The notes beneath the pieces are model-generated. The model did no database searches. It saw only the letters and a list, made by a program, of their open reading frames with translations, and was not told where the DNA came from. Shown here in pieces: positions 51,668 to 61,815 of a DNA stretch of 64,000 nt. A program made the translations under genes and the position numbers. Origin of the DNA: Pseudomonadota bacterium (lineage in GTDB: Bacteria > Pseudomonadota > Gammaproteobacteria > Burkholderiales > Sulfuricellaceae); NCBI GenBank assembly GCA_021801705.1, contig JAJYXP010000009.1, positions 33,309 to 97,308 of the forward strand, written 5' to 3'. Every line of letters starts with the position of its first letter. Within the stretch, counting starts at the first letter, position 1.

Positions 51668-52396
51668 ATGGGAAACTCCCCCGCTAAACCGCCTTCAGAT
51701 GACAAACGAGTCTTTGCCGCATTGTGCTGTCTGTTACTCAGCATTATTCCCGCGTCTATCCATGCTGCAGGATTGCAGGATATAGGCGCAATCCATAAAG
51801 CAGTTGAACGTTTCGTGCAGCAGAATACGACCGACCTGCCCGGACAGGCGGCATCGACCGTGGGCACGATTGACCCACGACTGCGACTTCCGGCCTGCCC
51901 CACGCCCGAAGTTTTCCTGCCCACTGGCAGCCGGCTCTGGGGCAACACCACCGTAGGGGTGCGTTGTTCAAGCGCGACGCCGTGGACCATTTATGTCCCG
52001 GTCAGCGTCAAGATCATGGCACAAATCGCCGTGGCCGCCCGCCCCCTTGTTGCCGGCCAGACCATCACCCAGGCTGACGTACTATTGCAAAGCGGCGATT
52101 TGTCGCAGCAGCCGTCCAGCGTGATCATCGATCCGGATCAGGTCATCGGGAAAACGGTTGTCAGCGGTGCCGCACCGGGTCAGGCATTCCGCTCCGACAT
52201 GCTGCGCGCGCCCCAGGTTATCCAGCAAGGACAGACGGTCAAGGTTGTGGCAAAAGGCAGCGGATTCCAGGTTAGCTCGGAAGGCAAGGCGCTTGCCAAC
52301 GCCACGCTTGGACAAGCGGTGTCGGTGCGCACACCTTCAGGCCAGATCATCAATGGCATCGCCAGGCAAAACGGCGTGGTGGAAGTGAATTTTTAG
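51668..52396 (+). CDS. flgA: Flagellar P-ring assembly chaperone FlgA
   Basis: A 242-residue periplasmic protein with a signal peptide (ALCCLLLSIIPASIHA, cleaved before AGLQD). The C-terminal SAF domain is clear (AARPLVAGQTITQADVLLQ, GKTVVSGAAPGQAF, VKVVAKGSGFQVSSEG). It helps assemble the FlgI P ring. The ATG at 51668 is preferred over an upstream in-frame start that would spoil the signal peptide. It is divergent from the flgB operon but a diguanylate cyclase gene lies between, and the usual flgM and flgN are absent next to it; folD follows instead. Confidence 0.93.
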   Translation: MGNSPAKPPSDDKRVFAALCCLLLSIIPASIHAAGLQDIGAIHKAVERFVQQNTTDLPGQAASTVGTIDPRLRLPACPTPEVFLPTGSRLWGNTTVGVRCSSATPWTIYVPVSVKIMAQIAVAARPLVAGQTITQADVLLQSGDLSQQPSSVIIDPDQVIGKTVVSGAAPGQAFRSDMLRAPQVIQQGQTVKVVAKGSGFQVSSEGKALANATLGQAVSVRTPSGQIINGIARQNGVVEVNF

Positions 52397-52416
52397 TATC
52401 AACAAATTGAGACGCT

Positions 52417-53271
52417 ATGACCGCTAAAATTCTGGATGGCAAAAAGCTGTCTGACCAAATCCTTCAACAAGTCAGACAGCGCGTGGAAGCGCGCCAGGCA
52501 GCAGGAAAACGCGCGCCCGCCCTGGCCGTGATTCTGGTCGGCGCCGAACCCGCTTCGGCGATTTACGTGCGCAACAAGCGACGCTCCTGTGAAACCGCTG
52601 GCGTACGATCCGTCTCCCACGATCTTCCGTCAACCACGACCCAGGAAGAATTGCTTGCGCTGATCGATCGGCTCAACGAAGACGGGGGGATAGACGGCAT
52701 CCTGGTGCAACTGCCGCTACCCAGGCACATCGAGGCAGAAACGGTTATCGAACGCATTCATCCCGACAAGGACGTGGATGGTTTCCACCCCTACAATATC
52801 GGACGCCTGGCGCTACGCATCCCGGTGCTGCGGCCCTGCACCCCGAGTGGGGTGATGACCCTCCTGAAGACCACCGGCGAGAGCCTGAAGGGCAAGCACG
52901 CCGTGATTGTCGGCGCCTCCAACATCGTGGGGCGACCGATGGGCCTGGAGTTATTGCTGGCCGGCTGCACCGTCACAACCACCCACCGTTTTACCCGCGA
53001 CCTGCAAGGCTTCGTCAGCCAGGCCGAAATTCTGGTGGTGGCGGTAGGCAAGCCGAAGTTTATCCCGGGCTCATGGATACGCGAAGGGGCGACCGTGATC
53101 GACGTCGGCATCAACCGCCTGCCGGACGGCAGCATCTGCGGCGATATCGAGTTTGAGGCTGCGAGTCAGCGTGCGGCATGGATCACACCGGTGCCTGGCG
53201 GTGTCGGCCCGATGACAGTGGCCACTTTGCTGGAAAATACCCTGGTCGCAGCGGAAAGGCACGCGTCTTAA
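52417..53271 (+). CDS. folD: Bifunctional methylenetetrahydrofolate dehydrogenase/cyclohydrolase FolD
   Basis: A 284-residue enzyme, the standard length. Signatures present: the catalytic lysine region ([13 protein letters not shown]), GILVQLPLP, the PCTPSGVM motif, the NADP-binding [22 protein letters not shown] and the C-terminal [19 protein letters not shown]. It converts 5,10-methylene-THF to 10-formyl-THF in one-carbon metabolism. It follows flgA by 20 bases and may be cotranscribed. It faces the HAD gene, with a gap of only 6 bases between the two stop codons. Confidence 0.98.
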   Translation: MTAKILDGKKLSDQILQQVRQRVEARQAAGKRAPALAVILVGAEPASAIYVRNKRRSCETAGVRSVSHDLPSTTTQEELLALIDRLNEDGGIDGILVQLPLPRHIEAETVIERIHPDKDVDGFHPYNIGRLALRIPVLRPCTPSGVMTLLKTTGESLKGKHAVIVGASNIVGRPMGLELLLAGCTVTTTHRFTRDLQGFVSQAEILVVAVGKPKFIPGSWIREGATVIDVGINRLPDGSICGDIEFEAASQRAAWITPVPGGVGPMTVATLLENTLVAAERHAS

Positions 53272-53277
53272 GGTCGT

Positions 53278-54036
53278 TTAGAACTTCGCGTGCCAATACC
53301 GCAACAAATCAAGATCAACGCAATCCTGGCCGGGTGCTTCCCCGCTCAACATGCGAAACGGACGTCCCGGCTCGCCCAAGTCGCTCAGCACCGCCACCAC
53401 CCCGGGAAAGGGATGATCCAGCGTATAGTCGTTGACCGTCACGACTGTTTTCAAGCCCGCGCCAACGCTTGACTTCACGCCGTTTTCCGAGTCTTCCACT
53501 GCCAGGCACCTGGCAGCGTCGAGTTTAAGTTTGTCGAGTGCCCAGAAATAGATATCCGGCGCCGGCTTCTTTGCCGGGACGATATCACCGGCGGCGATCA
53601 CCTCGAACCATTCCGCAGCGTCGCCCCCCAAGGTGTTGCGCAGCAAGGCAGTCACGTTCTCGGGCGTGGTTGTGGTGGCAATCGCCAGCCTGATGCCGGA
53701 CTCCCTGGCCTCGTTAAGCAGTCGTTTGACTCCATTGCGCAGGGGAATGCCTCCGCGCCCCAGCAATTCGACATAATGGCGGGTTTTGGCTTTGTGCAGC
53801 GCCAGCACCAGGTCGTCGAAATCTTTCGGCTTGGAAAAGTCCGGACAAAAACTGTCAACATAAAACCGGATTCGCTCCTTGCCGCCGGTTACTTCCAGCA
53901 GCTTGCCATACAGGGGCGCGTCCCATACCCAATCCAGGCCGAGCTCATGGAAAGCGGAATTGAACGCCACCCGATGGCCATCGCGCTCGGTATCGGCAAG
54001 CGTCCCGTCCACGTCGAAAATCAAAGCCTTTAACAC
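53278..54036 (-). CDS. CbbY-type HAD-IA family hydrolase
   Basis: A 252-residue hydrolase with all HAD motifs: DVDGTLADTERDG (I), ATTTTPENV (II), KKPAPDIY (III) and VEDSENG (IV). It resembles CbbY, which degrades the Rubisco inhibitor xylulose-1,5-bisphosphate in autotrophs, or related beta-phosphoglucomutase-like enzymes; substrate is not certain. A GTG start at 54036 with AAGGGG eight bases before it gives the family N terminus. A longer reading to 54540 would cover the whole dksA gene in antisense and is rejected. Confidence 0.9.
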   Translation of the reverse strand: MLKALIFDVDGTLADTERDGHRVAFNSAFHELGLDWVWDAPLYGKLLEVTGGKERIRFYVDSFCPDFSKPKDFDDLVLALHKAKTRHYVELLGRGGIPLRNGVKRLLNEARESGIRLAIATTTTPENVTALLRNTLGGDAAEWFEVIAAGDIVPAKKPAPDIYFWALDKLKLDAARCLAVEDSENGVKSSVGAGLKTVVTVNDYTLDHPFPGVVAVLSDLGEPGRPFRMLSGEAPGQDCVDLDLLRYWHAKF

Positions 54037-54114
54037 TCTTGCGCCCCTTGCCCAAACTTGCGATAAGTCGAAATTTCTGCTATTAAAGCGGTTTTGCCAA
54101 AACGAGTAGCCTAC

Positions 54115-54537
54115 ATGTCCGCAGAACCACACAAGCAATTCACTCCCTACGTTCCGAAAAAGAATGAAGAGTACATGAACCCCAAACAGCTTGCGCATTT
54201 TCGCAAAATTCTCGAAGGCTGGAAAGCCGAGCTGAGCCAGGATATCGATCGCACCGTGCATACCATGCAGGACGAGGCGACGATTTTCGCCGACCCCAAT
54301 GACCGTGCCAGCCAGGAATCGGACATGGCATTGGAACTCAGGAACCGCGACCGCGAGCGCAAACTGATCAAGAAAATCGACGAAACCATTGCAAAAATTG
54401 ATGCCGAGGATTACGGTTACTGCGAAAGTTGCGGTGTCGAAATCGGCTTGAAACGCCTGGAGGCGCGCCCCACCGCAACGCTGTGCATCGACTGCAAGAC
54501 ACTGGATGAGCTGCGCGAAAAGCAGGTGGCCAAATAG
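54115..54537 (+). CDS. dksA: RNA polymerase-binding transcription factor DksA
   Basis: A 140-residue DksA. The coiled coil tip holds the acidic [10 protein letters not shown] motif needed for activity, and the four cysteines of the zinc site (CESC and CIDC) are complete. With ppGpp it adjusts rRNA and amino-acid promoters by binding the secondary channel of RNA polymerase. ATG 54115 is chosen; a TTG seven codons earlier is possible. It is divergent from the HAD gene with a gap of about 78 bases. Confidence 0.96.
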   Translation: MSAEPHKQFTPYVPKKNEEYMNPKQLAHFRKILEGWKAELSQDIDRTVHTMQDEATIFADPNDRASQESDMALELRNRDRERKLIKKIDETIAKIDAEDYGYCESCGVEIGLKRLEARPTATLCIDCKTLDELREKQVAK

Positions 54538-54594
54538 CATTCCATTTTTTCAGGATGACCCGCGACCTCCTTTTACGGGCAATTGAGCTAACAG

Positions 54595-55080
54595 ATGGCA
54601 GCCAAGCAACGCCCAGAGCGCCGCTTTGACCCCATGCAAACCGCCGTCAGACCAAATCCCCAGGATGAGTTTCATCGCAAGCTAAACGGGCTGCTGTTCA
54701 GCCTGCTCAAATGGCAGCAATTGGCCGAATTCTGGGGAAAAGTAGACAGGAACGCGGGCTGGCACCTCTACGCGGTTGGAGAATCGGTCCCTGTCGCCCC
54801 TGCCACGCCAGAGCAAGTGGAAAAATTCATTGTCGAAATTGATGCGCTGTTGCGCCGCGACCACCACGAGAACTACTGCGGCATCGTCTACGCGGATAAT
54901 CTGGACAATCCCGCCTTCATCAAGATATACGACCCCAATCATCTTGGCTCATCCTGCGGATCAAGCAAGAATAAAGCTCTGCCCGGCTGGATCATGAGCC
55001 AGATTCCCCCTGTCGAGCTGCATCTGAAGCATGCCGTCCCTGCCAACCGGAAAAGGTGGTGGCAAGCGCTTCTTTCCTGA
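54595..55080 (+). CDS. Conserved hypothetical protein
   Basis: A 161-residue soluble protein without signal peptide or membrane segment. It begins with a basic stretch (MAAKQRPERRFDP) and holds the blocks FSLLKWQQLAEFWGKVDRNAGWHLYAVG, CGIVYADNLDNPAFIKIYDPN and SCGSS. I do not recognise its family. It follows dksA by 57 bases and ends at a strong terminator, so it probably shares the dksA transcript. Codon use and composition match its neighbours. Confidence 0.75.
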   Translation: MAAKQRPERRFDPMQTAVRPNPQDEFHRKLNGLLFSLLKWQQLAEFWGKVDRNAGWHLYAVGESVPVAPATPEQVEKFIVEIDALLRRDHHENYCGIVYADNLDNPAFIKIYDPNHLGSSCGSSKNKALPGWIMSQIPPVELHLKHAVPANRKRWWQALLS

Positions 55081-55107
55081 CATTTTTAATCTGAACGCAT
55101 CCCCATT

Positions 55108-55140
55108 AAAAAACCCCCTGGTGTGGGCCAGGGGGTTTTT
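55108..55140. terminator. Bidirectional Rho-independent terminator
   Basis: AAAAAACCCCCTGG and CCAGGGGGTTTTT form an 8-base GC stem with a 6-base loop, with T-runs on both strands. It lies between the convergent hypothetical gene (plus strand) and pnp (minus strand) and should end both transcripts. Confidence 0.95.
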
Positions 55141-55168
55141 GTATTCAAAGTCTAAGGGAAAAAACGGA

Positions 55169-57292
55169 TCAGGCTTCTGTTCCCTCGGATTTCTTCGCTG
55201 CCGCGGGCGGTTCCATCAGGGCCTTCATGGACAGGCGCAAGCGGCCCTTCTCATCAGCCTCAAGCACCTTGACCTTGACGACTTGCCCTTCGGTCAGATG
55301 ATCAGCAACCGTGTTCACCCTTTCATGGGCTATCTGGGAGATGTGCAGCAAACCATCCTTGCCCGGAAGCACGCTGACAATCGCGCCGAAGTCCAGCAGC
55401 TTGAGCACCTTGCCTTCGTAGGTTCTGCCAACCTCGACTTCGGCGGTGATTTCCTCGATGCGTTTCTTTGCCAGGTCGCCAGCCTCCGAACTCAGACAGG
55501 CAATATTCACTGTGCCGTCTTCCGCGATGTCGATGGTGGTACCGGTTTCTTCGGTCAGCGCACGAATCACCGCGCCGCCTTTGCCGATTACGTCGCGGAT
55601 TTTTTCCGGATTGATCTTGATGGTGATGATACGGGGTGCATAGGCAGACATTTCCACTCGGGCGTGCGGCACAGCCTCGTGCATGATGCCGAGGATGTGC
55701 ATGCGTCCTTCTTGCGCCTGAGTCAGCGCCGCCTGCATGATTTCCTTGGTAATGCCGTTGATCTTGATATCCATCTGTAGCGCGGTCAATCCTTTGTCCG
55801 TGCCTGCCACTTTGAAATCCATGTCGCCAAGGTGATCCTCGTCGCCCAGGATATCGGTCAGCACCGCGAAACGGTTGCCTTCCTTGATCAGGCCCATGGC
55901 AATACCGGCGACGTGCGCTTTCATCGGCACACCCGCATCCAATAGCGCCAGGCAACCGCCGCAGACCGATGCCATGGAGCTGGATCCGTTGGACTCGGTG
56001 ATTTCAGAAACCACGCGCATGGTGTAGCCAAATTCTTCCGCGCCCGGCAATACTGCCACCAGCGCGCGTTTCGCCAGGCGGCCGTGGCCGATTTCACGCC
56101 GCTTGGGTGTGCCGACCCGACCGCACTCACCGGTCGCATAGGGAGGGAAATTGTAATGCAGCAGGAAGCGGTCTTTGTACTCGCCCTGCAACGAGTCGAT
56201 AATCTGCTCGTCGCGCCCGGTGCCCAGCGTGGCAACCACCAAAGCCTGGGTTTCGCCGCGGGTAAACAGTGCCGAACCGTGCGAACGCGGCAGGACACCG
56301 GTGCGTATGGTAATTGGACGAACAGTACGGGTATCGCGCCCGTCGATGCGAGGCTCGCCGTCGAGAATCTGACCGCGCACGATCTTGGCCTCCAAATCCT
56401 GAAACAAGCCCTTGATCTGATTAACGCGGGTGGTATCGCTGTCAGCAGTGATCAGTTCACCCAGCACGCGGTTTCGAATCGCATCGATGCGCTGGTACCT
56501 GTCCTGCTTTTGCCGGATTTTGTAGGCTTCATTCAGGTCGGCCTGGGCCAGTTGGGAGATTTTCTCGATCAGCGCCTGGTCCTTCTCTGGCGCCGTCCAG
56601 TCCCATGACATGGGCGCCACCTCATCGGCCAGTTCGTTGATCATACCGATCACTGCCTGCATTTCCTGGTGGCCGAACACAACCGCACCCAGCATCACAT
56701 CTTCCGGCAGTTCCATGGCCTCGGATTCCACCATCAGAACGGCCTGTTCCGTACCGGCGACAACCAGGTCCAACAGGGATGCATCCAGTTCGGTCGCCGT
56801 CGGGTTCAGCACATATTCGCCGTTGACGTAACCGACACGTGCCGCGCCAATCGGGCCATCGAAGGGAAGCCCGGAAATCGCCAGGGCAGCAGAAGCGCCG
56901 ATCATGGCGGGAATATCGGAATCGATTTCACTCTCGGAGGACATGACGGTAGCAACAATTTGCACGTCATTGTAGAAACCCTCAGGGAAAAGCGGGCGCA
57001 ACGGACGGTCGATCAGGCGCGAAGTCAGGATTTCCTTCTCGGAAGGACGGCCTTCACGTTTGAAAAAGCCACCAGGAATTCTGCCGGCGGCATAGGTCCG
57101 CTCCTGGTAATCGACCGTCAGGGGGAAGAAATCCTGGCCAGGCTTGATGTCCTTGGCGCCAACCACCGTAACCAGCACCACCGTGTCGTCCAGGCTGACC
57201 ATCACGGCACCCGACGCCTGGCGAGCAATCTCACCGGTTTCCAATGTCAGCGTGTGACGTCCGTATGCAATACTTTTCTTGATAGGGCTCAA
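55169..57292 (-). CDS. pnp: Polyribonucleotide nucleotidyltransferase (PNPase)
   Basis: A 707-residue enzyme with two RNase PH domains (about 5-140 and 310-540), the all-helical linker, KH (about 555-610; [23 protein letters not shown]) and S1 (about 620-690; [33 protein letters not shown]). It degrades RNA 3' to 5' with phosphate and belongs to the degradosome. The start codon is TTG at 57292, preceded by AGAGGA at eight bases; an upstream ATG is not available in frame. It is located 156 bases after rpsO, with a possible leader hairpin between. The C-terminal tail is short. Confidence 0.98.
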   Translation of the reverse strand: MSPIKKSIAYGRHTLTLETGEIARQASGAVMVSLDDTVVLVTVVGAKDIKPGQDFFPLTVDYQERTYAAGRIPGGFFKREGRPSEKEILTSRLIDRPLRPLFPEGFYNDVQIVATVMSSESEIDSDIPAMIGASAALAISGLPFDGPIGAARVGYVNGEYVLNPTATELDASLLDLVVAGTEQAVLMVESEAMELPEDVMLGAVVFGHQEMQAVIGMINELADEVAPMSWDWTAPEKDQALIEKISQLAQADLNEAYKIRQKQDRYQRIDAIRNRVLGELITADSDTTRVNQIKGLFQDLEAKIVRGQILDGEPRIDGRDTRTVRPITIRTGVLPRSHGSALFTRGETQALVVATLGTGRDEQIIDSLQGEYKDRFLLHYNFPPYATGECGRVGTPKRREIGHGRLAKRALVAVLPGAEEFGYTMRVVSEITESNGSSSMASVCGGCLALLDAGVPMKAHVAGIAMGLIKEGNRFAVLTDILGDEDHLGDMDFKVAGTDKGLTALQMDIKINGITKEIMQAALTQAQEGRMHILGIMHEAVPHARVEMSAYAPRIITIKINPEKIRDVIGKGGAVIRALTEETGTTIDIAEDGTVNIACLSSEAGDLAKKRIEEITAEVEVGRTYEGKVLKLLDFGAIVSVLPGKDGLLHISQIAHERVNTVADHLTEGQVVKVKVLEADEKGRLRLSMKALMEPPAAAKKSEGTEA

Positions 57293-57335
57293 AACGTTAT
57301 CCTCTACTTAAACGCAATTTTCTTTATCGAGATCG

Positions 57336-57408
57336 AGCCGGCAAGCTTTTTTATTCAAGCCCGCACAACCCTTAGGCGCAGAACTACCGCCGAACCATTC
57401 TGCCGGCT
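57336..57408 (-). other. pnp: Possible pnp leader stem-loop
   Basis: AGCCGGCA (57336-57343) and TGCCGGCT (57401-57408) can pair in the rpsO-pnp intergenic RNA. In E. coli the pnp leader is cut by RNase III as part of autoregulation, and this could be the counterpart. The long loop (57 bases) makes the assignment weak. Confidence 0.35.
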
Positions 57409-57448
57409 TTCTCGCCCCCGATGAAGGTACAGGCGGAAAGGCCTAAAA

Positions 57449-57718
57449 TCATTTACGCAAGCCGAGGCGCTCGATCAGTGTGCGGTAACGGTCAACACTG
57501 CTGCTACGCAAGTAGTCCAACAGCTTGCGGCGTTTGCTGACCAGTTTCAGCAGGCCGCGGCGGGAATGGTGATCCTTGGCGTGAGTCTTGAAATGGCCGG
57601 TGAGATCATTGATGCGCGCGGTCATCAGAGCCACCTGCACCTCGGTCGAGCCGGTGTCGCCGGTTGCTTTTTGATAATCCTGCACAATTTGTGCTTTTTG
57701 TGCGCTGTTAATTGACAT
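57449..57718 (-). CDS. rpsO: 30S ribosomal protein S15
   Basis: An 89-residue protein, the same length as E. coli S15, from ATG 57718 with GGAG six bases upstream. The family blocks [37 protein letters not shown] and RRKLLDYL are complete. It binds 16S rRNA early in 30S assembly. A good sigma-70 promoter lies directly upstream, so rpsO-pnp can be transcribed apart from the upstream truB. Confidence 0.98.
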   Translation of the reverse strand: MSINSAQKAQIVQDYQKATGDTGSTEVQVALMTARINDLTGHFKTHAKDHHSRRGLLKLVSKRRKLLDYLRSSSVDRYRTLIERLGLRK

Positions 57719-57744
57719 TGTATTCTCCAAAAATAAAACGCGTT

Positions 57745-57774
57745 ATTTTACCTTGTATTAGGGTATTTTCTCAA
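57745..57774 (-). promoter_or_regulatory. rpsO: Sigma-70 promoter of rpsO-pnp
   Basis: On the minus strand TTGAGA (57769-57774) and TAAAAT (57745-57750) are 18 bases apart, each five of six matches to consensus. Transcription would start near 57738, giving a leader of about 20 bases before the rpsO ATG. Confidence 0.7.
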
Positions 57775-57809
57775 GCAATTCTCACGGCCTAATGGCCGCG
57801 AAAAAATTG

Positions 57810-58724
57810 TCATGCAGCGCCATCACTCTCGACAACGAGTCGCTTTGGCGCAATTTTGCCGTCAGGCGCAACTTCACCGATGCCGAGCAGGCGCTGCTTT
57901 TCATCGTACAAAACAACGACTCCTTGATGCTGCTGCTTCGGCAGCCAGATGGCCTGTCCCTGCCGAAAATAATAGGCGCTTTCTCCATCCAGGGATACTT
58001 TCGGGAAAGCGCTTAACAGGCAATCCGGCGGCAAGAGGCGCGCATCCCTGTCATCGAGATTCATGGCCTCGAGCTGCTCCAGCGTCACCGCCCGTCCGAT
58101 CTCGAAACCACCTGTATGCGTGCGCCGCAACGCCTGCATGAAAGCACCACATCCCAAAGCCCGGCCTATATCCTCTCCCAGCACCCGGATATAAGTGCCC
58201 TTGCTGCATTCAACCGTAACCGTCAACTCATCGCCGGAAAAAGCATCTAGCGTCAAACTGTAAATCCTTACCTCGCGAGCCTCTCGCTCAATTTCCACCC
58301 CGGCCCGGGCATAGGTATAAAGCGCCTTGCCCTGAAACTTGAGGGCCGAATACATCGGCGGCACCTGGAGTATGGGCCCGATAAACTGCTGTAGCGCCTG
58401 CTCCACCTGCTTACGTGACAGATTGACGAGGCAACGGCTGATTACCTCCCCCTCCGAATCACCGGTCGTGGTGGTCTGCCCCAACTTGAAGGCTGCCTGA
58501 TAAGTCTTGTTGGCATCCAGCAGGAACTGGGAGAACTTGGTGGCCTCGCCAAAACACACCGGCAGCAAGCCGGTCGCGATCGGGTCAAGATTCCCGGTGT
58601 GCCCTGCCTTGGCGGCCTGGTAAAGCCTTTTGGCGTGCTGCAAGGCCGCATTCGAAGAGATTCCAAAAGGTTTGTCCAGCAGCAGGACACCGCTGATGGG
58701 GCGCTTGATACGTTTGAACTGCAC
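57810..58724 (-). CDS. truB: tRNA pseudouridine(55) synthase TruB
   Basis: A 304-residue enzyme with the TruB signatures: GVLLLDKPFGISSN, the catalytic aspartate block HTGNLDPIATGLLPVC and KGTYIRVLGEDIGRALGCGAFM. It makes the universal pseudouridine 55 in tRNA and acts as a tRNA chaperone. The start codon is GTG at 58724, three bases after the rbfA stop codon. A C-terminal PUA-like part (about 240-304) is present. A GCGGCC/GGCCGT hairpin lies after the stop (57782-57799). Confidence 0.97.
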   Translation of the reverse strand: MQFKRIKRPISGVLLLDKPFGISSNAALQHAKRLYQAAKAGHTGNLDPIATGLLPVCFGEATKFSQFLLDANKTYQAAFKLGQTTTTGDSEGEVISRCLVNLSRKQVEQALQQFIGPILQVPPMYSALKFQGKALYTYARAGVEIEREAREVRIYSLTLDAFSGDELTVTVECSKGTYIRVLGEDIGRALGCGAFMQALRRTHTGGFEIGRAVTLEQLEAMNLDDRDARLLPPDCLLSAFPKVSLDGESAYYFRQGQAIWLPKQQHQGVVVLYDEKQRLLGIGEVAPDGKIAPKRLVVESDGAA

Positions 58725-58727
58725 GGG

Positions 58728-59102
58728 CTACTCTTCTTGCTGATGCGCTTTATCCGCGGCAACCGCCTCGTCTATCAACTGGGACAGGTGCACGCCCTGC
58801 TCGACGGAAGTATCGTAGATGAAATGCAACTGGGGCATGATCCGCAGCTTCATGCGATGCGCCAACTGCGAGCGCAGAAACCCCGCAGCATGCTGGAGGC
58901 CGGTCTGCGCCAATGGCGCCTGTTCGGCCGTACCCAAAGTGGTGAAATACACTTTTGCGTGCGCGTAATCCTGCGTCACCTCAACGCCGGTCAACGTCAC
59001 CAGGCCGACGCGCGGATCCTTTACTTCCATCTGGATCAATTCGGCCAGTTCGCGCTGGATTTGCTCGGCAACCCGGCTGGTTCGTGAAAAAGCTTTGGCC
59101 AT
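58728..59102 (-). CDS. rbfA: 30S ribosome-binding factor RbfA
   Basis: A 124-residue KH-type protein (RTSRVAEQIQRELAELIQMEVKDPRVGLVTLTGVEVTQDYAHAKVYFT is the family signature). It acts in late 16S rRNA maturation and cold adaptation. It is encoded between infB and truB, its usual place, 33 bases after infB. Confidence 0.97.
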   Translation of the reverse strand: MAKAFSRTSRVAEQIQRELAELIQMEVKDPRVGLVTLTGVEVTQDYAHAKVYFTTLGTAEQAPLAQTGLQHAAGFLRSQLAHRMKLRIMPQLHFIYDTSVEQGVHLSQLIDEAVAADKAHQQEE

Positions 59103-59135
59103 ATTTTCAACCCAGAAACCGCGGCAGAATTTTCA

Positions 59136-61784
59136 TCAAAGGCTGCGCGCCACTTCAACCATCTCGTACACTTCTATATGATCGCCAACATCGAGGTCGT
59201 TGAATCCCTTCAACGACAGTCCGCACTCGAAACCGCCCCTCACTTCCTTAACGTCATCCTTGAAGCGTTTGAGCGAATCCAGCTCCCCGGTATGAATGAC
59301 CACATTGTCGCGCAGCACGCGCACCGTAGCGCCGCGTTTCACAACGCCGTCAAGGACATAGCAACCCGCCACCGTACCCACTTTGGAAATGCGGTAAACC
59401 TCGCGCACCTCTACCAGTCCGACCACGCTTTCCTTGCGCTCTGGTGCCAGCATGCCAGACAAAGCCGCCTTGACCTCGTCAACCGCATCGTAAATGATGG
59501 TGTAATAACGTACGTCCACCCCGGATGTGCCGATCAACTTGCGCGCCGTCGCATCCGCGCGGGTATTGAAGCCGATCACCACGGCCTTGGACGCCAGCGC
59601 CAGGTTGATGTCCGATTCGGTTATCGCCCCCACTCCGCTGTGGATGATATTGACCTTGACCTCATCGGTGGAAAGCTTCTGCAGCGCATGGGCCAGTGCT
59701 TCGTAAGAGCCCTGGACATCGGTCTTGATGATCAGCGGCAGCACCCGGACTTCGCCTTCACCCATCTGTTCGAACATGTTTTCCAGCTTTGCCGCCTGCT
59801 GTTTGGCCAGCTTTACATCGCGGAACTTACCCTGACGGAACAGCGCAATTTCGCGCGCCTTGCGCTCGTCATTCAGAACAATGACGTCTTCACCGGCCAT
59901 CGGCACATCCGACAAGCCCTGAATTTCCACGGGGATGGAAGGCCCGGCTTCTTTCACCATGGCACCATTTTCATCCAGCATGGCACGTACACGGCCGAAG
60001 GCCCCGCCAGCCAGGAGCATGTCGCCCTGCTTGAGCGTTCCGGACTGCACCAGTACAGTCGCCACGGGGCCGCGGCCCTTGTCCAGCCGCGCTTCGATCA
60101 CCAAGCCCTTGGCTGGAGCATCCTTCTGCGCTTTTAGCTCCAACACCTCGGCCTGCAGCAACACACCTTCCAGCAGATCATCGATGCCCTCGCCCGTTTT
60201 GGCCGATACTCCGACAAACATGGTGTCACCGCCCCAATCCTCGGGCACAACTCCCTGTGCAACCAATTCCTGCTTGATGCGTTCCGAATTGGCTTCAGGT
60301 TTATCAATTTTGGTTACCGCCACCACAACCGGCACATTCGCGGCCTTGGCATGGTGAACGGCTTCGATCGTCTGCGGCATCACGCCGTCATCTGCGGCCA
60401 CAACAAGGATGACAACGTCAGTCGCCTTGGCTCCACGTGCACGCATCGCAGTAAAAGCTTCATGGCCCGGCGTATCAAGGAAGGTCACCATGCCACGCGG
60501 CGTTTCCACATGATAAGCACCGATGTGCTGGGTAATCCCGCCGGCTTCTCCATGAGCCACACGGGTTCTACGAATATAGTCGAGCAAAGAGGTTTTACCG
60601 TGGTCAACGTGGCCCATCACCGTCACCACCGGCGCGCGGGGTTCCATGTGCACCTCGTGCGCCTCAGTCTCGGCAAGATAGGCTTCAGGACTGTCCAGCG
60701 CCGCCGGCTTGGCGATATGCCCCATCTCCTCAACCAGGATCATTGCAGTTTCCTGATCCAGCAACTGGTTGATCGTCGCCATGCTGCCCATCTTCATCAT
60801 TACCTTGATGACTTCCGCCGCTTTTACCGCCATTTTCTGAGCAAGCTGTCCCACCGTAATGGTTTCCGGGATCAGCACCTCGTGCACAATGCGCTCGGTG
60901 GGCATGGCAAAACCATGTGCCCCCTGATCCTCAGCCTTGTGATGGGCAGCCTTGTCCTTGCGGTTGCGCCAACCAGTTGCGCCAGCGGTGTCGCCGCGCA
61001 CCTTGATGCCGCGTTTCTTGCCGGCCATCTCACCCGCCCATGCGGTTTCTTTTTTCTTGACGGCTTTTTTCTCTATTTTTTCTCCAGGCTTTACAGTAGG
61101 CTTATGTAAAGTCCCTTCCGACAATTTTGGTTCTGCCGGTGCCTTGGCAGCCTGCTGCTCCACCAGCTTGGCCTGTGTTTCAGCTTCAAGCACCTGCTTG
61201 CGCTGCTCGACTTTTTCAAGTTTTTCACGAACCTCCGCGCTTTGACGTGCCTTAAGCGCAGCCTGCTTGCGAGCCTCTTCCTCGCGCTTGGCTATCTCGG
61301 AATCAAGCAACAGCGGCTGGGCTCTTTCCTCAACCACAGCCCGCCCGACAGGCGCCACTTCGGCGGGCGCCACTTCGACAGGCGCCACTTCGACAGGCGC
61401 TATTTCGACAGGCGCCGCTTCGACGGGCACCACTTCGACGGGCACCACTTCGACAGGCGCTATTTCGACAGGCGCTATTTCGGTAACATCCCGCTTAACA
61501 AAAACCCGCTTCTTGCGCACCTCGACCTGAATGGTACGCGCCTTACCCGTGCTATCCGCCTTCTTGATTTCGGTTGTTTCCTTGCGCATCAGGGTAATTT
61601 TATTCTTCTGCTCCTTGGCGCCATGCGCGCGTCGCAAATAATCAAGCAACTGCGATTTGTCCTGCTCGGTCAATAAGTCCTCTGCTGCCGTCTTATTCAC
61701 GCCCGCAGCCTGCAATTGTTCAAGCAACAGCGCAGCGGGCAAGCCCAGCTCGCTGGCAAATTGAGCCACGTTCATTTGTCCCAT
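59136..61784 (-). CDS. infB: Translation initiation factor IF-2
   Basis: An 882-residue GTPase. An IF2_N module at 1-55 ([13 protein letters not shown]), a charged linker, a second IF2_N module near 295-345, then the G domain with G1 ([12 protein letters not shown]), G3 (DTPGHEAF) and G4 (TKID) and domains II-IV are visible. It places initiator tRNA on the 30S subunit. The linker holds nine tandem 5-residue units of the type xxPVE (about residues 102-146), coded by 15-base DNA repeats at 61346-61480. ATG at 61784 with GGAG six bases upstream. Length is usual for betaproteobacteria. Confidence 0.98.
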   Translation of the reverse strand: MGQMNVAQFASELGLPAALLLEQLQAAGVNKTAAEDLLTEQDKSQLLDYLRRAHGAKEQKNKITLMRKETTEIKKADSTGKARTIQVEVRKKRVFVKRDVTEIAPVEIAPVEVVPVEVVPVEAAPVEIAPVEVAPVEVAPAEVAPVGRAVVEERAQPLLLDSEIAKREEEARKQAALKARQSAEVREKLEKVEQRKQVLEAETQAKLVEQQAAKAPAEPKLSEGTLHKPTVKPGEKIEKKAVKKKETAWAGEMAGKKRGIKVRGDTAGATGWRNRKDKAAHHKAEDQGAHGFAMPTERIVHEVLIPETITVGQLAQKMAVKAAEVIKVMMKMGSMATINQLLDQETAMILVEEMGHIAKPAALDSPEAYLAETEAHEVHMEPRAPVVTVMGHVDHGKTSLLDYIRRTRVAHGEAGGITQHIGAYHVETPRGMVTFLDTPGHEAFTAMRARGAKATDVVILVVAADDGVMPQTIEAVHHAKAANVPVVVAVTKIDKPEANSERIKQELVAQGVVPEDWGGDTMFVGVSAKTGEGIDDLLEGVLLQAEVLELKAQKDAPAKGLVIEARLDKGRGPVATVLVQSGTLKQGDMLLAGGAFGRVRAMLDENGAMVKEAGPSIPVEIQGLSDVPMAGEDVIVLNDERKAREIALFRQGKFRDVKLAKQQAAKLENMFEQMGEGEVRVLPLIIKTDVQGSYEALAHALQKLSTDEVKVNIIHSGVGAITESDINLALASKAVVIGFNTRADATARKLIGTSGVDVRYYTIIYDAVDEVKAALSGMLAPERKESVVGLVEVREVYRISKVGTVAGCYVLDGVVKRGATVRVLRDNVVIHTGELDSLKRFKDDVKEVRGGFECGLSLKGFNDLDVGDHIEVYEMVEVARSL
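61346..61480 (-). repeat. infB: Nine tandem 15-base units in infB
   Basis: Nine imperfect 15-base repeats (plus strand type CGACAGGCGCYACTT) encode [15 protein letters not shown] and VAPVE units in the IF-2 linker. Being a multiple of three, changes in copy number keep the frame. The linker between IF2_N modules is naturally variable in length. Confidence 0.9.
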
Positions 61785-61815
61785 TTCGGTCTCCAGTCCA
61801 TTCTGCTCGCCAACG

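Noticed and set aside
54037..54540. N-terminal extension of the HAD hydrolase
   Set aside because: It would run antisense through all of dksA; the GTG at 54036 gives the correct family N terminus and has a ribosome binding site.
57782..57799. Terminator after truB
   Set aside because: The GCGGCC/GGCCGT stem is followed by no U-run in the minus-strand RNA; at best it is a stability hairpin.
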